This document shows positions 10,853-23,091 of a stretch of 56,300 bases of DNA, one piece after another. The DNA comes from Parasitella parasitica (Eukaryota > Mucoromycota > Mucoromycetes > Mucorales > Mucoraceae). The stretch lies in contig MU619295.1 in the NCBI GenBank assembly GCA_025201805.1, positions 55,786 through 112,085 of the forward strand, written 5' to 3'. Position 1 is the stretch's first letter. The number at the start of each line of letters is the position of its first letter. A program made the position numbers and the translations under genes. A model generated the notes under the pieces. The model was not told where the DNA came from. It ran no database searches and was given only the letters and a program-made list of their open reading frames with translations.

Positions 10853-13012
10853 CAGCAGAATTATATACAAAGAATACCCCTCTTATTTTAACAACAAAAA
10901 AATAAATGTATCATTATTTGTAGTAAATGCACGGCAGTGTTTTTTAAAGTTGTTAAAAATATTGTCTAAAGCAACTGTTATCGACCATATTAATTTTGGT
11001 GCAGCGTAGATAGCCATTATGTTGCATCCAAAAATTGTTGATAATCAGTCAAGAAATGAATAGGATATGCCAGATGGTATAACAGATCCAAATCAATTTG
11101 ATCCGTTTTGTCAAGGAATGTATTATTAGATGAGCTGTTTCTAGAAATTTATTGCAGCCTTCTTCTTGTTATAAGCCTGCTGAACGTACACATACTGATG
11201 CCTCAATTTATTTGTATAAAATATGATGGAACTTGTGGTTGGCAGGTCTTTGATCACACATTTAACAATTATATTCTAGTAATAGATTAAAATGGGAAAT
11301 GCTGGCAATTTCAATACTGGGTACATGCAATAGAAGCCGTATGGTATAGATTCCATTACTTTGTAATGCCTACTATCGATTTCTTAGTAAAGACGATTTA
11401 CAGAAATCTGTCAATAATCCACATCTGTTACCTTGTCAACCCGAGACTTCGGAATCATAAAAACCCGCTTTCCGATTGAACGTTGTAATATCATGAACAC
11501 TTTTGTTGATTCAGAACAACTCACGGTGCAATTGTTTTTGCTAATCTAATCCTAATTACATTTGAATAAAACGTATGTATGAAAATCAGCCCATAACCCA
11601 CAGCAAATCCTAAGCAACTTACTATCAAGAAGCAATGAAAAGACTGAGATATATATGGGAGTACTGATATGAAGAGTGCGAAGCAGCTGCCATGATATTA
11701 GGCGATTCTTCATGTTAAGTCATTACAGAAACAGTTACGATTTATTGATTTAGGATGCATAGTACGCGCTTGGAAGCTTAGCTGAAGGTCAACCATTGTC
11801 ATACTTCTTTTTCTTATTAATACGTTAGTTTTAACAAACAAAAGGTATCCAGCACAAATTTAGAATCGTGCTAAAAGCGATATTGGAAAAGCAGCAAATT
11901 GCTTTTAAATTGGCAGAAAATGCTTCAAACACTAAAAGCTATGATGGTAGTGATTGCGGGATATTTAGACTTTTTCACTCCATGCATATATCACAAGAGG
12001 GCGAAGTGTAAATAAGCAAATACTGGAATCAATCTAATGGCTATATTTTGTTCGTCTCGTCTTTCTCTTCAAAATTAATAGGGACTTTTGACTTGGTGTT
12101 GTCAGTTAAATATAACGTGTTGGTGATTGTCATATGCAAATCCACTTATCGACTAATCGTTACAATCTCAAACATTCATGATACAGAACTAAATGTTTCA
12201 CGAACGCCGTAAAATGCATAATTCGATTTTAAATAAAGAAAATCAAATTTAGTGCGTTATAAAAAACAACAACAAAGCCCTTTGACCATGCATGCGGAAA
12301 CTGCAGCGTTATAATAGTGTTTAAAATCATATTTTATGATTTTATCTTAGGCACCTTCCATAACAGGTTATTTGTTTATTTTATTTTTTATCAAATCGAC
12401 TAAAATTAGTAAACCCGGCCATGCACTGCCGTCGTTAAGATGGGCTCTCCTTTTTTCTGAATGAATTCACTGACATACTGCAAGTAATTTAATCTAGCCT
12501 ATATAACACAGAAAATTAAGTTTTCAGTTATTATAAACGCTATATGATAAGAAAAAAGCAAAAAAAAGAAGAAAAGTTAAATGTTTGTTTACGTCGAATT
12601 TCAAAGCAAAATGTTTCATCTGCAAAAGTCTCATTGTTTGATATTTTTGAGCAAATAGATCATTTTTGATCACGATGATGCATTTAATAATTACTGTAAA
12701 TACATGTTGCGTCAACATATTCAATTCGCTTTAAAGGAGCAGCAAGAAAAAAGTGTTTGAGTGGCATATTCTGTTACGTTTATTTGCACTCCTCCTTTTT
12801 TTTTTTTGACTTGAACATATGAAATTGAGGGGTAAATGATCAGTTTGAGACACGTGTTAAATAACACAGTTTAAACAAGATCATGTCAAGCCGAATCATC
12901 AAACTTGGTTGTATTTTGCTAAAGGAGGATTTTGTTTATTTATTGGGCGGTAAGAAGTGCCAGCCTGATTTTCCATCTCTTTTCTCTTTTTGTTTATTTT
13001 CTATTTTTTAAT
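10853..13012. other. Long intergenic region with possible decayed coding DNA
   Basis: No intact gene. Around 11100-11290 (+) a frame with DGTCGWQVFD resembles the DGxCG catalytic-Cys motif of OTU-type peptidases found in some fungal transposons, but the frame stops soon after and nothing else confirms it. Around 11860-12000 another short coding-like stretch occurs. The remainder is AT-rich with no motif I recognise. Confidence 0.3.
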
Positions 13013-15923
13013 ATGAATAAATCAACTATTCTGTATGTTGCGATAACCATCATATGCTGTATAAGATCATTTCAGCTATACTTTTCATCGACACAAGAAT
13101 TAAGATCTGTGGAAGGCCATTCCTGGCTACCAACTTCGAAAAAATTAAACTTTACTAGAGAATCCAGCACTATTGATCGCCTCAAAAATGATTCCATTGT
13201 GCTCGGTGCGGAATCTGACAATATGTTCTATTTCGTTCATGTAACAAAAATTGGTCGACGTTGTCTCTACTCACCCATCTCATATATTTTTACATGTATA
13301 TTTAAAAGGCTACGGACCTACATTTATCGAGATTTAGACCAAAAGGACATACATACCACTTTTTGCACTTTATTCAGTCCGTCTTGCCTGTTGTCAAGTA
13401 AGTATCTTTATCTCTCTGTTGCAGTCTTGGCTGACCAATCTTGTAAATAAAACAGACCCGAATTTGTTGTTGTCACAGGCGACCTAACAGACGCCAAAGA
13501 CAAGAAGAGAGTAACTTCACAGCAGTACATTGACGAATGGAATGTATATCAAACAGCAATTAAGGAAAAAGTAACAGTTGACTGGTACGACATGCGAGGA
13601 AATCACGATTGCTTTGACTTGCCTTCCTGGCAATCACGGGTGAACTACTACCGCACACATGGCCATAGTGCAGGTTTGGTTGAACAAGGCAAAGGTGTCT
13701 ATTCGTGGCAAGTAAATCAGCCTACTGGCAAATACCAATTTGTTGCCATTGATGCATGGTAAGTGCTTTATCTAGCCCTTAAAAATGCAACAGCTAAATT
13801 GTCCTAGTCCCAAGCGTGGGCCCTCAAGACCTTTGAATTTCTTTGGCTATCTCACATCGAAAACAATGGATCAGCTTGAAAATGCTCTGATATCAAAGCC
13901 TTATAACCACACATTTGTCGTAAGCAAACATATGCAGCGAATGAATAAGATTGCTGATATATATATTTTTTTTTGTTTCAAGTTTTCGCATTATCCCACC
14001 TCAACAATGGTGTTTGGCGTTTCGAAAAAAGGAAGAACGTTTCGAGATTTAGCAAGCCATTACAGCATTTATTTTTGCGGCCATCTTCATAAGCTGATAG
14101 CCGGTGCGTATGAATCATCCCGAAATAACTTGTCCATGCCTGTCTCATAATATTTATACATGCTTAGGCTTGGGAGATGTGCTTAAATCGTACGACCCTG
14201 TTACCAAATCACTCGAACTAGAACTAGGCGACTTGAAGGAGCACGGACTCTACCGAATCGTTGCAGTTGACCATGACTTGATTTCGTTTGTTGATTTGCA
14301 GTTGCCATTGGACCAGATCCCAAAAAAGGGCCCTGTTAACTCACAAGGCCTTGTTCAGCCAATGCAAGATGACAAAATCATTTGGCCTAATCTTGTTCAA
14401 CCTGCTCCTGCTATTTTGGTTACAAATCCCAAAGATGCTCGATTTTCATTACCGTCAAAAGAGCCATTATGGCGCATTCGTCAGAGTAGCCACATTCGAT
14501 TTCTTGTATTCTCGAATGAAACGATGGAAAATCTGCAAGTGGAAATTCTTATTGACGGCAAGTTACACCCATATCCAGCAGCGTTTGTAGGTAACACAAA
14601 GAACCCTCTTTGGGCTGCTCCCTGGGACCCCTCTTTGTTTGAAGATAGAAAAACGCATCAGTTAACAGTTCGTGTCACTACATCAGACAACTCTTCGGGT
14701 ACGTCCAACACAATCTTCCGCGTGGACACTCATCGAATCAAAATTGGCGGTGGCTCTGGCGAATTCATCATCAAGTCTAAAATGTCCACTGTAGTAAGTA
14801 ACACTGTCTCCTGATGGGTCAATGCTTTCCCAACTTACAGTGTTTTTGTTTTTAGCTCCAATGTATTACTATCTTTACAATGACCGCCGTGCTACTACTT
14901 TTGTTGATACCAAAGTTTTTTGCGCCTCAATATGAAACTGATGTGTATAGCAAGAAACGTATCAATCGATTACTGCTCCGTATTCATACAATCGACCAAA
15001 CCAAAAAGAAGACGCCGTATCTCAAGATCCAAAAGAGCATCTTGACCTGGTCATTTCGATTTTTGCAATTGCCCCAAGACCAGCCTGTAGTGTGGCACCT
15101 CACTTTTATTTACATTCTGGCGCTACTAACCTTGCCATGGTTTAGAGCCGACTTTATACCCTCTGGGACCACAAATGCTGAACGTTACGGTATTTTCTAC
15201 ATGTGGGGCATGGTCTTTGGTGGCGAATGGGTACCTATCGCCGACACGTGGATGTTTGCTGCCGAGCAAACAACGCTGGACGTATTTGCCTTTTTCTTTC
15301 TTGTCACTTGGAGAGGCACGGATGCAAGCGATCTCCTGTGTCGAGGTGCAGTCGCAGAGCATCGTCATGTCAGTGACACTAAAACTGCTGCTACACCCTC
15401 TGCCCTCAAAGAGAAGCAGCGCCGTCAGCTAAACGAAATGGCATGGTTCAAAGGGTTGGAGGTGATATATTGGCTTTGGCGATCTAGCGAACTTGTCGCA
15501 CTGGCTTCTTTCTACGGCGGTATCTGGCCTACCTTGGTCCAAAACATCAATGTGTACTGGATGCTTTTTTCAGGCTATACACTTGCTTTTGGAAAGAATG
15601 GCGTCATGTGTAAACGAAAGAGACAGAAGAATATAATTTTGGTCATGGTTGAAGGCTGCGTAGCATGCCAGCAGCACGACGCCCTCATATCTTTGGTAGA
15701 AGCAGAACATGAAAAGAAAGCCCCTTTGAATGATGATGGCAATGCACTACATTACAACAGTAGCACATCTATCAATGCAACTACGCTTACTCAAGAAGAA
15801 GAGCAGCAAAAGGTTAGCTTTATGGGCCCGAGCACCTCAAGTGGAAGCAGCAGTTGTAGTAGCAGCACCCCTTTTGATGGCTTACCACATGTCAAAAGTC
15901 GAAAAAGACAGTTGAAAATTTAA
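13013..15923 (+). CDS. TMEM62-like membrane metallophosphoesterase
   Basis: Exons 13013-13240, 13309-13397, 13456-13758, 13808-13920, 13984-14103, 14168-14793 and 14856-15923 give 848 aa. An N-terminal signal anchor (about 5-20) precedes a calcineurin-like phosphoesterase domain with all metal motifs: ATDLHLS (D79, H81), TGDLTD (D115), RGNHD (155-157), FSHYPTS and CGHLHK. A beta-rich middle domain follows, then several hydrophobic segments (for example MTAVLLLLLIPKFF and FIYILALLTLPWF), a Ser-rich tail and a basic C terminus. This order is that of eukaryotic TMEM62 proteins, whose substrate is unknown; the catalytic domain would face the lumen or exterior. Exon 2 must begin at 13309 to produce the D-x-H motif. 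The start is the first in-frame ATG. Confidence 0.88.
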
Positions 15924-16112
15924 TCCTCTCACCATGTATTTCTAATAATAAAACTCCCCCCCCCCCTACGATTTTGCATATACTAATATGATAATTCAGA
16001 TTTTTACGACTTTACTTTTGTGCAAGAATGCTACGAAGTTGTTATTGTTGTTATTAAATTAAAAATCTAGAAATTGTATGTAAATTGTAAAAAAAATAAT
16101 TGTAAATGCTAT

Positions 16113-19100
16113 TTAGTTTGTATTGCTGTTACTGCCAGCCAAGACTTGAGCAGCATGAGAAGTTTGAACAGAAGAGAAACGACGCATTTCTTTGGGATCC
16201 ATCTTGTTCTTGCTTGAACCCATGAGTTTTTGAGCAAAGTTTTGAGGACGCTCCATTGATCTGAGAGACTTGGTACGATTGGCATAGTATCTTGCAGAAG
16301 AAGTACCAGAGATAGCAGAGGCACGACGAGAAGCAGTGATCTTGGCATCTTCGTGATCCCCCTTCTTGGGCTCAAAGACACGTTGCATAGCGAATTTCAA
16401 AAGATCCATGGGGGCAAACCAAATGAAATTCCAAACCCAAGCTATAAAGATGTTAGTTTATTGCAAATAGTATAAAGAATTGATCAAAATGCTTACCTAT
16501 GCCTGCCCACTACACGTGCAATGTAACGAAAAGAAAGAAATTGTCAGTATAAACGACTATAATAGAATTATCTTCCAAAACTTACGTGCCAGCCACAGCC
16601 TTCGATTTGAGTAAAACCCCAGTCAGCGTAAACAGCGATAAAGGTAGCCACCAATTGGGCGACGATGAAAGAGCAGATCAAAAAAATTGAAGGACGTTCA
16701 GTAAAGAACCAGCCGCGAGAACGAGTGATAAAAATCAAACCCTGAGAAATGGTCGAGACTTGGAGATAGACAACGGAATGAAGTATAAAGTCATTGGAGA
16801 TGTCAAAATTCTTGACGCCAAATTTACGGTTAAAGAAGGTAGTCTTAAGAGCAACAGCGACAAAAGCGACGGTCGAAGCAGTAAGATAGAGACCATAGAC
16901 AATGGCATAAGAGAAAATTTCTCTCAAATTCCAAGAATCAGGGAAGGGAGAAGGACGCACCCGATCTTTGGAGATGGTCATAATGGTACCGTCGTTAAGC
17001 ATGGCAATAATCAAAACCATGAAGGGAGGGAAGTCAAACTGGAAGGCCCAGATAAGGATAGAGAAACCAACAACAATACGAATGGTGACAGAACAAGTAT
17101 AGATGGAGTAATTACGCATACGTTGGAAAATTTGACGAGAACCGATGATAGCTTCGACAATGGTAGAGAGACCAGGAGCAGTCAAGACGATATCAGCAGC
17201 AGAGCGAGCAGCATCAGAAGCGTCAGCAACAGCTACACCAACGTTAGCCTTCGAAAGAGCAGGGGCATCGTTAACACCATCACCAGTCATAGCAACCATA
17301 AGACCCATATTTTGAAGGCGCTCGACAATTTCGTACTTGTGTTCAGGGTAGACACCAGCAAAACCGTCAGCATGAAGAACCATTTGGTCAACGTCGGTGT
17401 AACCAGAGCCAGCGGGAGGGCCCTCCTTCAACGTCTTGGACAAGAACATGTTGTCACCCATTCCAAGACGACGTCCGGTTTCCTTCGCGATGGCGAGTTG
17501 ATCACCAGTAATCATCTTGACACCAACACCAAGAGCTTGAGCACGGTCAATAGTTTCCTTGGTATCCGATCTGGGTGGATCATAAATAGGTAGAAGACCA
17601 ACAAGCTTGAAACCGAGACCTTCACTATCAACTACACCAGAGGGCACTTCATCAATGGCAACAGCAAGAGCACGAAGACCACGACGAGCAAATTCATCAA
17701 CATCATCATTAAGAGCCTTAATTTGTGCTTCATTCTTATCGCGAGTGCAGAGATCCAAAATCATATGAGACATACCCTTTGTGACACGATAGGTCTTGCC
17801 ATCATCGTCGCGCTTGTAAGTGATCTCGGTACGCTTGATAACGGGGTTGAAAGGCTTGAAGTCCAATTCAGTGATACCAGCACGAGCTTTGGTGGGATCA
17901 GGGAGGGAGTTGGTAATACAGAAATCAATGGCATCTTGATTTTCAAGACGAGAAGCATAGGCAGAGAAACGGATAACATCGTCAGTATCGTACTCAGGAC
18001 CGTATGTCTTGATAGTGGGCTTATCAACAATAAGCTTGTTCAAAGTAAGAGTGCCAGTTTTATCTGAGCACAAGATGGTAACAGCGGCCATTTCTTCAAT
18101 AGCAGTAATACGGGTAACAATAGCCATATGTTCAGCAAGTTGCTTGGCACCGATAGCGAGGGTAACAGACAATACAGTGGGCATAGCAATGGGAATACCA
18201 CCAATGAGCAAGACAAGCATGTTGTCAATACCACGTCTGTACCTGTAATGGAAGCGAGCATATTGTACGATAATAACGACAAGCAAGAAAAGAGAAATAG
18301 TACATAGACAAAAGTTACCAATCTTGGCTAAAATAGTCTGCAAATGGCCAACATCATCACCGGCTTCACCGACCAACTTGGCAGCACGACCAAAGAAGGT
18401 GTTTGTACCAGTACCGATGACAACAGCTTCAGCCTCACCTTGCTTTACAGTAGAACCAGAGAAAACCTCATCACCAGCTTCTTTGCCAACAGGCAAGGAC
18501 TCACCAGTAAGAGCAGCTTGATCAATAGAAACATCACCATGAGCCTATATCATACCCGAAAGAGTTTCATATTTAATGACATGGGTTTCACATGAATCAA
18601 AGTAATTTTACTTACGGTAAGAAGACGACCATCAGCGGGAATAACATCACCAAGCTTGACACCGATAATATCACCGGGAACAAGCTCACTGGCTTCGAGG
18701 GTCTTCCACTCACCATCACGTCTAACCTTACATTCAGGAGCAAGAGAAGCCATCAAAGCCTTGACGGCGTTACCGGCTTGACGTTCTTCCAGGAAACCAA
18801 TGGTGGCATTCGCAAACAACAAGAGAACGATACCAATGAAATCAGGATAATCTGGTGGTCTGTTTTCACCGTTGGAAAGCGCAATAGCAACAATAGCAGC
18901 TGCTTCCATGACCCAAGAAAGAGGGTTCCACATGAAGCCTAGAAATTGCAACAATGGATTCACTTCCTTTTGTTCAAGTTTGTTATGACCAAATTTCTCC
19001 ACACGAGATTGGACTTCAGTGCTAGTTAGACCTTCGGGTTGAGTCCTAAAAAAATTAAATGTTAATGCTACTGTGAAGCAGATTTATTTTCAAGTGATAC

Positions 19101-19247
19101 ATACTGCAACAATTGCATGACATCTTGCTGTTCCATAGTAGAAAGATCATATTTCTCTTTATCGTAAAGATCCTCTACGGTGATGTTGTGGAAATCACCA
19201 GTAACCTTGGCGTGAGGTTGCTGTTGTTGTTGTTCGACTTCAGCCAT
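16113..19247 (-). CDS. PMA1: Plasma-membrane H+-ATPase (P3A type)
   Basis: Exons in reading order 19247-19105, 19045-18616, 18544-16586, 16509-16497 and 16441-16113 give 957 aa. It pumps protons out of the cell using ATP and powers nutrient uptake. P-type marks: TGES in the actuator domain, CSDKTGTLT with the phosphorylated Asp near residue 352, [23 protein letters not shown] and [20 protein letters not shown], plus about ten membrane segments. The C-terminal tail is basic and Ser-rich (RRAS, RRFSS), likely an autoinhibitory domain open to kinase control. Its codon use is visibly more biased than that of its neighbours, as expected for a highly expressed gene. Exon 4 is only 13 nt and encodes W-A-G-I; skipping it breaks the frame. 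The N terminus is Gln-rich (VEQQQQQPH). Confidence 0.96.
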
Positions 19248-21033
19248 TTTTTGCAAATGTATATATCAACGTATATATCAAACAAGATTAGATTTATACA
19301 ATTGATTTAATGTTGGGAAAGAAGGTAGATTAAGTGGAAAAAGTAATAAACAGTGTAATGGAGAAAACGCAATTGCAAATGATTGATTCGAAGTATTTAT
19401 ATATTAAGGTCTAATCTGGTCTCAAAGGATTTGGAACATCCGAGCAGGGGGGACCATATATATCAACGTCTGCCTATAATTATCAAAATAAAACTGCACA
19501 AATACGGTCAAGAAACAAGGTTTCATGTCAGTTTACAATACACATTATACATGTGAATTCGTTCAACCGCCGCATGGATAATACTAAATACCATTGAGTA
19601 AAAAAATTCCCCGCAACTTCATAAACCCGATGATGGCAATATCTATCGTGGGCGCATGCGCACGTATGAAAGTTTTCCCTTCCGAATTTGCTTCGTATGT
19701 CAATTTGAAGATGGAGGCATAAACTTTGACGTCATTTAACTTGTTGCACAAAATCAAAATGAACAAAATCAAAATGGTCAGTGCTAATGAGATTTCCCTT
19801 TTGACATGTCTACATCAATCATAATTTGCTGGTTTGACAGACATAAAAAGACTTTTATGGGATGTATTTTCGATGTTATTGATAGATTGGGAAATGATCA
19901 ATAAAGCCATGTTTATTCAGAATATCTTATCTCAGGTTTTTTAATTACCCGTAATGGAGAGCACCATAATAGCGATGTTCTATCCAATCGGACAACTTGA
20001 TCTGATGAGAACGCGTATTCCTAATTTGGCCTGATTTTGTGTACGTAAACTTTACCAACATAACATTACATGTTAATAAAGTAACGCATATTAAAAGTTT
20101 CTAACCTTTTGAACACTCAAGTTTTCAGATAAATAAATATTTGATTGGCAAAAAAATTGAATAAACGTATTAATTTGGCTTTGATGACGAAGATTTACAA
20201 TATACAGCGTCTAGTTAAAGTTTGCTTCTGAGGGAAGGACATTGTGTTCATAACAATAAATAATATCATATGTTTCATGGCAATCCCTTTGGGATAATCT
20301 ACGAAAACAGGCCTTTTGAAGAAATATGGTCTTGATTACAGATTTTTTATGGATTTAAGCCGTTGATCGTTGCTATATTATGTAAAATCGAATCATTTTC
20401 ATTTCAAGTTTCATGTATCGCCCAAGATACAACCACAAGCTGAATGCCTTTTTTACGTGTGGAAACCTCCTGTCAAAATCAATATTTAGCCGGCGCAGTA
20501 GCTGACGATTTACTCCGGTGTATCCTAATCAAGAATTTTGTTTAGTTTTGATGGCATTTTTGATTTCGATTAATCAACTTGTACTTGGTATACTTCCACG
20601 GCAACGGGTTCCGCCAAAAAAATTCAAGTTTTACGCACATTGGTATATTAATTCGCCATCTCTTATCAACCAATGTGTAAAAAGAAAAAAATAGAGCTCT
20701 CAATTTAGGCGTCCCAACCATTGAAAATTTTTTCTTCAGATAATTAAGGTTGAGCATTCCTTCTTTGTTCTTTTTCTTCTCCCACTTCGTAGGTATGCCT
20801 TCAGCAGAAAATAAAGTATTGGCAAGCGCCAAGTTCATATCTGAGGTACTTTGCAAAAAAAATCATGAAAAAGCACAAAAAAAAGCAAATGGCTTTTCTT
20901 CATATTTAGAATAGTAAAAATGTCTCCATCCCAAAAGAAAATTTGAATAGTGCAGCAAAGACGGTATGTGAGATAGAACATACCCACAGCAGCAAAAATG
21001 CTGAACTTTCATGAACTCTAGATTCTAAAGAAC
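19248..21033. promoter_or_regulatory. Divergent intergenic region of PMA1 and the Qng1-like gene
   Basis: About 1.8 kb between two divergent genes, presumably carrying the strong PMA1 promoter; I cannot assign specific sites. A 104-codon open frame at 20542-20856 (-) is Lys- and Trp-rich and might be a decayed gene, but I do not recognise it. Coding-like traces at 20920-21010 (+) probably belong to the 5' end of the Qng1-like gene. Confidence 0.35.
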
Positions 21034-22297
21034 ATGAAGATTCGAAAATACAGCACTAAAACCTGGAATGAGCATCCATTGCATCCTAAAACAGCAGATT
21101 GCAAAACTGTTGATTGGTACAACATTAAAAAAAAAAAAAACTTAATGATGAGCACAACAAAGATTAAGTTTCTTCATTTAGGATTTTTCTAGTGGATTTA
21201 TTGAACTTTTCTTTCTGGAGTGATTTAGACGTAAAAGATAAAAGCACGCCTCATCCAGACCGTTACGCTATAAGGTACAATGACACTTTATACACTGGAT
21301 ATTGGTCCTTGTGTGCAGCCATCAACAGAGCATTGGATCACAATATCCCCATTACCACTCCTGACTATCTGTTAAAAGCTTCCGATGCAGAATTAGCTGC
21401 CATTTTCAAATCTGATACAAAGGAAACTATCCCGATGCTTGATGAGAGAATTAGAGTCATGAGAGAAGCTGCTGAAGTGTTATGTCAGGTATGTGGGTTG
21501 TCGCACATAAGCAGCTGCATAATATGCTGACAGGGAAAATAGAAATTTGATGGCTCTTTCATAAACTGCATCATCCAAGCGAATCAGTCAGCCTCGAATT
21601 TGTTAGACATCATAATCGAGAATTTTTCTTCATTCAAAGATGTACATAATTTCCATGGTAGAAAAGGTTAACCTTGTATATAGTAAATTATCTTGCGAAA
21701 ATGTACTAAATAATGCGTTGTAGTCTATATTTTGAAGCGAGCTCAAATCTTGATTGCTGACTTGTGGTACAAATATGTGATGAAGTACATGTCAAATGAG
21801 CACACGTTTTAAATTAATTTGAATTTTAGGGCATGTTTTGACGGAAAAAGTTATGGCGCGTTTATTGATATTGATGCCATCACAATGTTTGCAGATTATA
21901 GGTATATAGCTTGTTATCTTGTATGGTTAGACTGTCGTGTTAATTAAATTCTTCTTAAATAGAGTTCCTCAGGTATGAAGAAAATGACTCTAATTCTGTT
22001 AAAGTTAAACTTCATGTTTAATAGGCACTGTATCAACTTGGTTTATTACGTTATTCACCTCAACTGATCAAGAAATTAGAAAATCGAGAATACTTCCCGT
22101 CAGGATCAGAAGACGAGGTAGAGATTCGAGGCAATTCGATTTGGGCAGTGGAATTGGCGAGAGATGCCATAAGCAAAATTGATCCAACAGTCAACATAAA
22201 TGCAATTTTGATTGACTTCTACATTTGGGATATGGCTAAAGAAATTCAAGATCAAATGACCGTGCCTACTCACTGCACAAGAAGCTGTTTTTACTGA
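21034..22297 (+). CDS. Queuosine 5'-phosphate N-glycosylase-like (Qng1, DUF2419); 5' end uncertain
   Basis: Exons 21034-21116, 21182-21488, 21543-21666, 21724-21766, 21830-21901, 21963-21972 and 22025-22297 give 303 aa. Recognised from HPLHPKTADCKTVDW, then IFLVDLLNFSFWSDLD, HPDRYAIRYNDTLYTGYWSL, ITTPDYLLKASDAEL, VLCQKFDGSFINCI, FADYRVPQALYQLGLL and a C-terminal IDFYIWDMAKE. The family releases queuine from queuosine 5'-phosphate so the base can be reused for tRNA modification. Exon 6 is only 10 nt. The minimal model lacks some 35 N-terminal residues of the family: 20940-21000 reads NLNSAAKTVCEIEHTHSSKN, which fits that region, but I could not join it in frame to an ATG. Either unseen 5' introns exist or the 5' end is damaged. 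Confidence 0.8.
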
Positions 22298-23091
22298 TCT
22301 ACTTGACTCCAATCCTCATCTTTTTACTGCATGTGAATCCTTTCCTCTTTAGAAAATAAACTCAAAACATCCGATGTTTGAATCTGAACTCTATTATGTA
22401 ATTGATAGCTGTGTCTGCCCTTGATTACGGCGATCTCCTTAATTTATCTGTACTTTTTGATTTCTGTTTGTTATGTTCACACTTAAATATACAGTGGCTC
22501 CATTGTTTTCAAAACCAGGGCATTTAATGGTATTACAGTAGTAAGCGCCTGCGCAACGTTTGGTGATTCTTTTGTTTCTGACATGTTTGTATTCAAAGTA
22601 CAACGAGATCTATATTCTTCTCCATTTTTTTTTTTGTCTGGGTAATAGTTGTTACTTTTCAATAAAACCCATCCTGCCTCAATATTCGACCGATCAGAGG
22701 TTTGAAGTTGTTTAATTGAAGTTCACTCCAAGGATTTCGATATTAGATTCAATTGGGATTTTTAGAGAAAAACGATTCCTTGGAGGGGAGTGATATTGTA
22801 TTAATTTACTTGGACATAATGTTTGACAATAGGTAGTGCTTTATAACGCTTTAGCAGTGATATTATACGACCCTAGTATCTGTTTCTCGGAATATTTAAT
22901 ACCCCCTTTTTGTAGCACCCTCTTTTACGCAAAACCCTACATCAACCATTATTATCCAGTTTTGGATATATTATAAAAAAAATTATCAGGCAATTTTCAC
23001 TCGTTTATTTTGAAACTTATCGATATAATATCGATTGAAAGCTGGTTGGAGGCTTTTCACATTGACATAAAACACTTCACCAGAGTAAAAA
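22298..23091. other. Intergenic region with an imperfect inverted repeat
   Basis: Lies between the 3' ends of the Qng1-like gene and ORC3. No gene recognised. TCACTCCAAGGA at 22723-22734 is mirrored by TCCTTGGAGGGGAGTGA at 22777-22793, the right arm carrying five extra bases. A T-rich run is at 22624-22639. Confidence 0.4.

Noticed and set aside
16760-17593. 277-codon ORF on the plus strand
   Set aside because: It lies wholly antisense to PMA1 exon 3. Highly biased codon use in PMA1 leaves the opposite strand free of stops; the product is low-complexity with no motif.
21489-21545. Premature TAG in the Qng1-like gene
   Set aside because: The TAG appears only if the CAG at 21531-21533 is used as acceptor. 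Using the AG at 21541-21542 gives VLCQKFDGSF in frame.
22488-22520. TACAGTGGCTCC as a Tc1-like terminal repeat
   Set aside because: Looks like a TA plus CAGTGG end, but I found no matching inverted end within several hundred bases.
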